This document shows positions 60,829-64,000 of a stretch of DNA of 64,000 nt, piece after piece (position 1 is the stretch's first letter; the number at the start of each line of letters is the position of its first letter). The position numbers and the translations under genes were made by a program. The notes below the pieces were generated by a model. The model had not been told where the DNA came from and ran no database searches. It worked only from the letters and a program-made list of their open reading frames with translations. Origin of the DNA: Phormidium tenue FACHB-1052 (GTDB lineage: Bacteria; Cyanobacteriota; Cyanobacteriia; Phormidesmidales; Phormidesmidaceae); contig NZ_JACJQN010000001.1 in the NCBI RefSeq assembly GCF_014696675.1, positions 434,001-498,000 on the forward strand. Reading direction: 5' to 3'.

Positions 60829-61374
60829 ATGACTATCGAAAAAATTGTTGAACAAGCCTTGCAAGACGGCTACCTCACCCCCGCCATGGAGGCCGAGGTA
60901 GGTCGCATTTGCGACACCGCTGCCGAGCTTTCAATCGAAGAATATATGGCGCTCGATCGCCTGATGGGAGCCCTGCTCACCGGCGAAGTCGTAGCCGTGC
61001 CCCGCAAGCAGTTCATCAACGTGATGGAAGAACTGGTGCTGACCGAAGCGATTTCACGGGTGGCCGAGATCGAGTCTACCTCTGACAAAACCTTGGATCT
61101 GGGCGATATTGCCGCCTACGCCCTCAACCGGCTGCCGCCCCTCTACGCCACCACCGAAGAAGGTGCTAACTTTCAGCGGGAAAGTGCTCGAGGTGAGCTG
61201 TCTGCCCTAATTGCCGACCAGGTACAGCAGGCGATTTCCCGCAACCTCGACAAGCCCGACTTTTACCCCGAGCGCCAGATCATCCAGAAGAAAACTGGCG
61301 ACAACGTGCTCAGCCAGGTCAGCTCGCTGCTGCAAGATCACGCCCACAAGTTTGAGCCAGCACCCAAGGCGTAG
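60829..61374 (+). CDS. comFB: ComFB-domain protein (putative c-di-GMP receptor)
   Basis: A 181-residue protein with an N-terminal helical extension (about 1-60, IEKIVEQALQDGYLTPAMEAEVGRICD) and a ComFB domain: RKQFINVMEELVLTEA, then DLGDIAAYALNRLPPLYATTEEGANFQRE. ComFB family proteins were identified in Synechocystis as c-di-GMP-binding regulators of motility, natural competence and cell size (literature recalled, not checked here). A 12-bp terminator hairpin follows. The gene is adjacent to hfq, which also acts on type IV pili in cyanobacteria, so a common function is suggested but not shown. Confidence 0.88.
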   Translation: MTIEKIVEQALQDGYLTPAMEAEVGRICDTAAELSIEEYMALDRLMGALLTGEVVAVPRKQFINVMEELVLTEAISRVAEIESTSDKTLDLGDIAAYALNRLPPLYATTEEGANFQRESARGELSALIADQVQQAISRNLDKPDFYPERQIIQKKTGDNVLSQVSSLLQDHAHKFEPAPKA

Positions 61375-61420
61375 CGATCGCCCCAAGGCAGGTGGCCATT
61401 CTCATTCCACAGTTCTTTGC

Positions 61421-61470
61421 CCAGGGCCTAGATCGCGCCAAACCGCAGATCTAGGCCCTGGTTTGTTTTT
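61421..61470 (+). terminator. Terminator of comFB
   Basis: CAGGGCCTAGAT (61422-61433) pairs perfectly with ATCTAGGCCCTG (61449-61460), one more C-G pair outside; loop 15 nt; then TTTGTTTTT. Confidence 0.95.
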
Positions 61471-61475
61471 GCAGA

Positions 61476-63401
61476 TTAAAACGGGTACACCCGTGGGGTG
61501 ATTAGCACCGTCAGTAGCCAAAAGGCTAGGTTAAAGGGAATGCCCACCCGCATGAAGTCGGTGAACTTATAGCCACCGGGGCCGTAGACCATGAGATTGG
61601 TCTGATAGCCAATCGGGGTGCTAAAGCTGGCCGAAGCCGCAATCATCAGCGCCACCACAAAGGGAATGAAGCTCACCCCTAAACTCTGGGACAGCGACAG
61701 TGCAATGGGAAACACCACCGCCGCCGCCGCATTGTTAGTAATCACCTCGGTAAGGACGGTGGTCACACCGTAGACAATGGCCAGGGCCACCCAGGGGTTG
61801 TCGCCAGCCAGGCCCAGCACCCCACCGGCCAACACAGCGGCGGCCCCGGTGACCTCCAGCGCCTTGCCCAGCCCCAGGGCGGCGGCCACCACCAGCAGCA
61901 CCGACCAGTCAATGGCGCGCACCCCCTGCTGAAACGAACAGCAGCCGGTGATCACAATCAGCAGAGCAGCTAGGGTGGCCGCATTGAGCATCTCCATCCA
62001 GCCGGAGGTGGCCAGGGCCACCATTAGCACTAAAACAACCAGGGCTATAGGGGCGCGATCGTGACGCAGCGGGTCAGAGTTGGGCACCTCGCTGACCAGA
62101 TAGAAATCACGGGAGGCTCGACGCTCCTCTAAGAACGAGGGATTGGCTTCTAAAAGTAAGGTATCGCCCGTCTGAAGCCGAATATCACCAATTTTGCCCG
62201 ACAAACGTTCACCATTGCGGCCCACCGCCAGCACCACCGCCCCATAGCGGCTGCGGAATTTGCCCTGGCGAATGGTAATCCCCACCAGCGGACAGGTGTT
62301 CGACACCACCGCTTCCACCAGGGTGCGCTCGGTGCGAGGGGTATCGAGCTTAAACACCTGGTCGGTGGCGGGCTGCAACCCCCGAATTTGGTTGAGGTCG
62401 ACAATCGAGTCGACCATGCCCACAAACACCAGTTGATCTTGCTCTTGCAGCATCTCCTGGGGGCCAATGGCGGTCAGCAACCGCCCCCCTCGCTGAATTT
62501 CAGTTAGGTACAGCCCCGGCAGATGGCGCAGACCGGCCTGCTCTACAGTTTTACCCGCCAGGGGGCTGTGGTTTTCGACCACCATTTCGACGGTGTACTC
62601 TCGCGGATCGTCGGTGTCGGTAATGGCGGGTTTGCGCTGGGGCAGCAGCCAGCGCTGAGCTAAAACTAGCATCAGGGTACCGGCGATCGCACAGGGCACC
62701 CCCACCGGCACCAGATCAAACAGCTTGAGGCCGGGGTAGTCGGTTTCAGACACCAACAGCCCGTTGACCACCAGGTTGGTACTGGTGCCAATCAGCGTAC
62801 ACATGCCCCCCATAATCGCCGCATAGCTGAGCGGAATCATGAGCTTAGAAGGGCTAATGCGCAGTTTGCGGCACCAGTCGCTGACTACCGGGATAAACAT
62901 CGCCACAATGGGCGTGTTGTTGAGAAAGGCACTCATGCCCAGTACCGGCAGAATGAGCCGCAGTAGCGCTGTGGTTTGCCCCTTAGGCAGTCCCAACACC
63001 GTGCGCGAAATTATATCTAACCCGCCGGTTTGCTGTAGCCCAGCGACAACGACGTAGAGCACGCCCACCGTCATCATGCCGGGGTTGCTAAACCCAGCCA
63101 GAGCAGTAGCCGTATCGAGCACCCCAGTCAGCAACAAAATAGCCAGGGCCGCCAAAAAAATAGCGTCAGCGGGTAGGGCGGTGAGAGCATTGAGCAAAAA
63201 AGCGCCCAGCGTCACTCCAATCGTCAACCAGCCCCCCCAGGTGAGTTGCTCCGGCAGCGTCACCAGCCCTAGGGCCAGGGCACCCCCCCCAACGATGGCT
63301 AACCCAGTGATCAGAGTAGCGGCAAGGACGCCCCTGTGAACCGTGTTTTTTACCAAAAATGTATCGTGCCGTTGCTTATCCTGGAGCGGGTCGTATTCCA
63401 T
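61476..63401 (-). CDS. SLC13-family permease with two central RCK_C domains
   Basis: A 641-residue membrane transporter of the DASS/ArsB-NhaD-like superfamily. N-terminal membrane half: GLVTLPEQL, FLAALAILLLTGVLDTATALAGFSNPGMMTVGVLYVV, MSAFLNNTPIVAMFIPVV, IGTSTNLVVNG. In the middle (about 270-440) lie two TrkA-C/RCK_C-like regions (VVENHSPLAGKTVEQAGL, AVVSNTCPLVGITIRQGKF). The C-terminal half repeats the fold with VLTEVITNNAAAAVVFPIA and SASFSTPIGYQTNLMVYGPGGY. The substrate is probably sulfate, carboxylate or another anion, in Na+ symport. I cannot decide which. ATG 63401. Confidence 0.9.
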   Translation of the reverse strand: MEYDPLQDKQRHDTFLVKNTVHRGVLAATLITGLAIVGGGALALGLVTLPEQLTWGGWLTIGVTLGAFLLNALTALPADAIFLAALAILLLTGVLDTATALAGFSNPGMMTVGVLYVVVAGLQQTGGLDIISRTVLGLPKGQTTALLRLILPVLGMSAFLNNTPIVAMFIPVVSDWCRKLRISPSKLMIPLSYAAIMGGMCTLIGTSTNLVVNGLLVSETDYPGLKLFDLVPVGVPCAIAGTLMLVLAQRWLLPQRKPAITDTDDPREYTVEMVVENHSPLAGKTVEQAGLRHLPGLYLTEIQRGGRLLTAIGPQEMLQEQDQLVFVGMVDSIVDLNQIRGLQPATDQVFKLDTPRTERTLVEAVVSNTCPLVGITIRQGKFRSRYGAVVLAVGRNGERLSGKIGDIRLQTGDTLLLEANPSFLEERRASRDFYLVSEVPNSDPLRHDRAPIALVVLVLMVALATSGWMEMLNAATLAALLIVITGCCSFQQGVRAIDWSVLLVVAAALGLGKALEVTGAAAVLAGGVLGLAGDNPWVALAIVYGVTTVLTEVITNNAAAAVVFPIALSLSQSLGVSFIPFVVALMIAASASFSTPIGYQTNLMVYGPGGYKFTDFMRVGIPFNLAFWLLTVLITPRVYPF

Positions 63402-63704
63402 AAAAAGCTAACCGGGGATACCGCTTTAATGATGTGGGAATGAAGCTATAGCGCTAGCTCAATAGCTGAAGCTGTTAGCTGCCCTGATCGACGCCTGTGA
63501 GTCACCACTGCGAGAGCCCACCCAGAGTTAACTAAACCGAGGGTAATTGCGGTGAAATTCATTTTGAAATGAAATGAGCTTCTAATTCCGTTTATTTTAA
63601 CAGCGCGATCACTGCGAATTCACTCGGGTTGGTATAGCCTTAATCAAAGACCGAACAACAGCGACAGCAGAACCTTCTTTTGCAATCTGAGCGGCGTCTC
63701 TGGG
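63402..63704. other. Gene-free spacer upstream of the transporter
   Basis: 303 bp with no credible gene. A/T-rich in the middle (about 63550-63605). It would contain the transporter promoter and the 3' end of the amidase transcript; I see no strong hairpin. Confidence 0.4.
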
Positions 63705-64000
63705 TTAGGTGCCGCCAACTTTTGTGGCAAACGCAGGGCGCTGGTGACTCCAAGGGCTAACCTGCTCAAGCTGGGCGGCCAGGGCTAGCAAAGTAGCTTC
63801 ATCGGCGGGGCGACCCACCAGCTGCACACCAATGGGCAAACCGTTGGGGGCAAAGCCCCGGGGAATCGCCAGGGCGGGTTGTCCGCTGGCGTTGAAGGGG
63901 GGACAGGGAGCCACCCAGTTAATGACGTTGTCGAGCACTTGGGGCGATCGCAGCCTCTTCCACTCGCCAACCTTGATCGTGGGGTGCATATACACCGGCA
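63705..64000 (-). CDS. Amidase signature family enzyme (C-terminal end; 5' part outside window)
   Basis: The visible last 98 or so residues are the end of an AS-family amidase (GatA/AmiE-type fold): [60 protein letters not shown]. The N-A-S-G-Q-P-A and [10 protein letters not shown] segments are characteristic. The Ser-cisSer-Lys catalytic part lies beyond the window edge. The frame continues without a stop into the window end (P-V-Y-M-H-P), so GTG 63995 is internal. It cannot be told whether this is GatA or a general amidase. Confidence 0.9.
   Translation of the reverse strand, partial: PVYMHPTIKVGEWKRLRSPQVLDNVINWVAPCPPFNASGQPALAIPRGFAPNGLPIGVQLVGRPADEATLLALAAQLEQVSPWSHQRPAFATKVGGT

Overview
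The window is a stretch of ordinary cyanobacterial chromosome. The evidence is the phycobilisome core operon (apcE-apcA-apcB-apcC), the alkane pathway pair ado-aar next to accA, the cyanobacterial ATP synthase operon with both b and b' subunits, a cyanobacterial-type Hfq, Ycf35/Ycf46 homologues, and frequent HIP1 palindromes (GCGATCGC). Moderately high GC, an ApcE with four linker repeats (expected for five-cylinder cores) and the general gene style fit a filamentous Leptolyngbya/Nodosilinea-type organism. That placement is inference. There is no rRNA, CRISPR array, prophage, transposase or biosynthetic island; one tRNA gene is present.

Layout. 1-3.6 kb: end of a peroxiredoxin, a NuiA-like nuclease inhibitor, a GH13 amylase, an ABC ATPase and a small membrane protein. 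4.1-9.0 kb: ado, aar, accA, an SDR reductase and folE, closed by a strong terminator. 9.1-17.3 kb: a GH9 cellulase-like lipoprotein, an AMIN-domain murein amidase, the Ccs1-CcdA cytochrome c assembly pair and FtsW. 17.4-22.6 kb: phycobilisome core genes on the minus strand. 23.1-30.6 kb: a methyltransferase, then atpI-atpB-atpE-b'-b-delta-alpha-gamma. 30.7-36 kb: galE and a giant DUF4114 phosphatase. 36.5-42 kb: a diguanylate-cyclase-like protein, tRNA-Glu, a DUF4278 protein, a VOC protein, nagA, two small minus-strand genes and an OmpR-type regulator. 42-48 kb: nadA, a TerB-like protein, a Crp-type regulator, CysQ and the RHH/Ycf46/DUF1257 operon. 48-64 kb: a TPR protein, recQ, Mini-III RNase, a STAS protein, carA, an aspartic protease, a hydrolase, gcvP, a HAD hydrolase, dapF, hfq, comFB, an SLC13-RCK transporter and an amidase end.

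How the parts connect. Aar reduces acyl-ACP and Ado deformylates the aldehyde to alkane, while AccA feeds malonyl-CoA into the same pool. The atp operon and the apc operon are the energy-converting core, and both carry conspicuous hairpins in spacers where gene products are needed in unequal amounts. c-di-GMP appears twice: a GGDEF protein whose catalytic motif is degenerate but whose I-site is intact, and a ComFB-type receptor next to hfq.

I saw no clearly new multi-gene system. The best leads are small: a STAS gene that seems to start at ATC behind a perfect Shine-Dalgarno; an in-frame heptad repeat inside gcvP; matching promoter-like architecture upstream of apcE and apcA; a palindrome-rich putative operator in front of the RHH-ycf46 operon; and an orphan NuiA that keeps the inhibitor's key termini.
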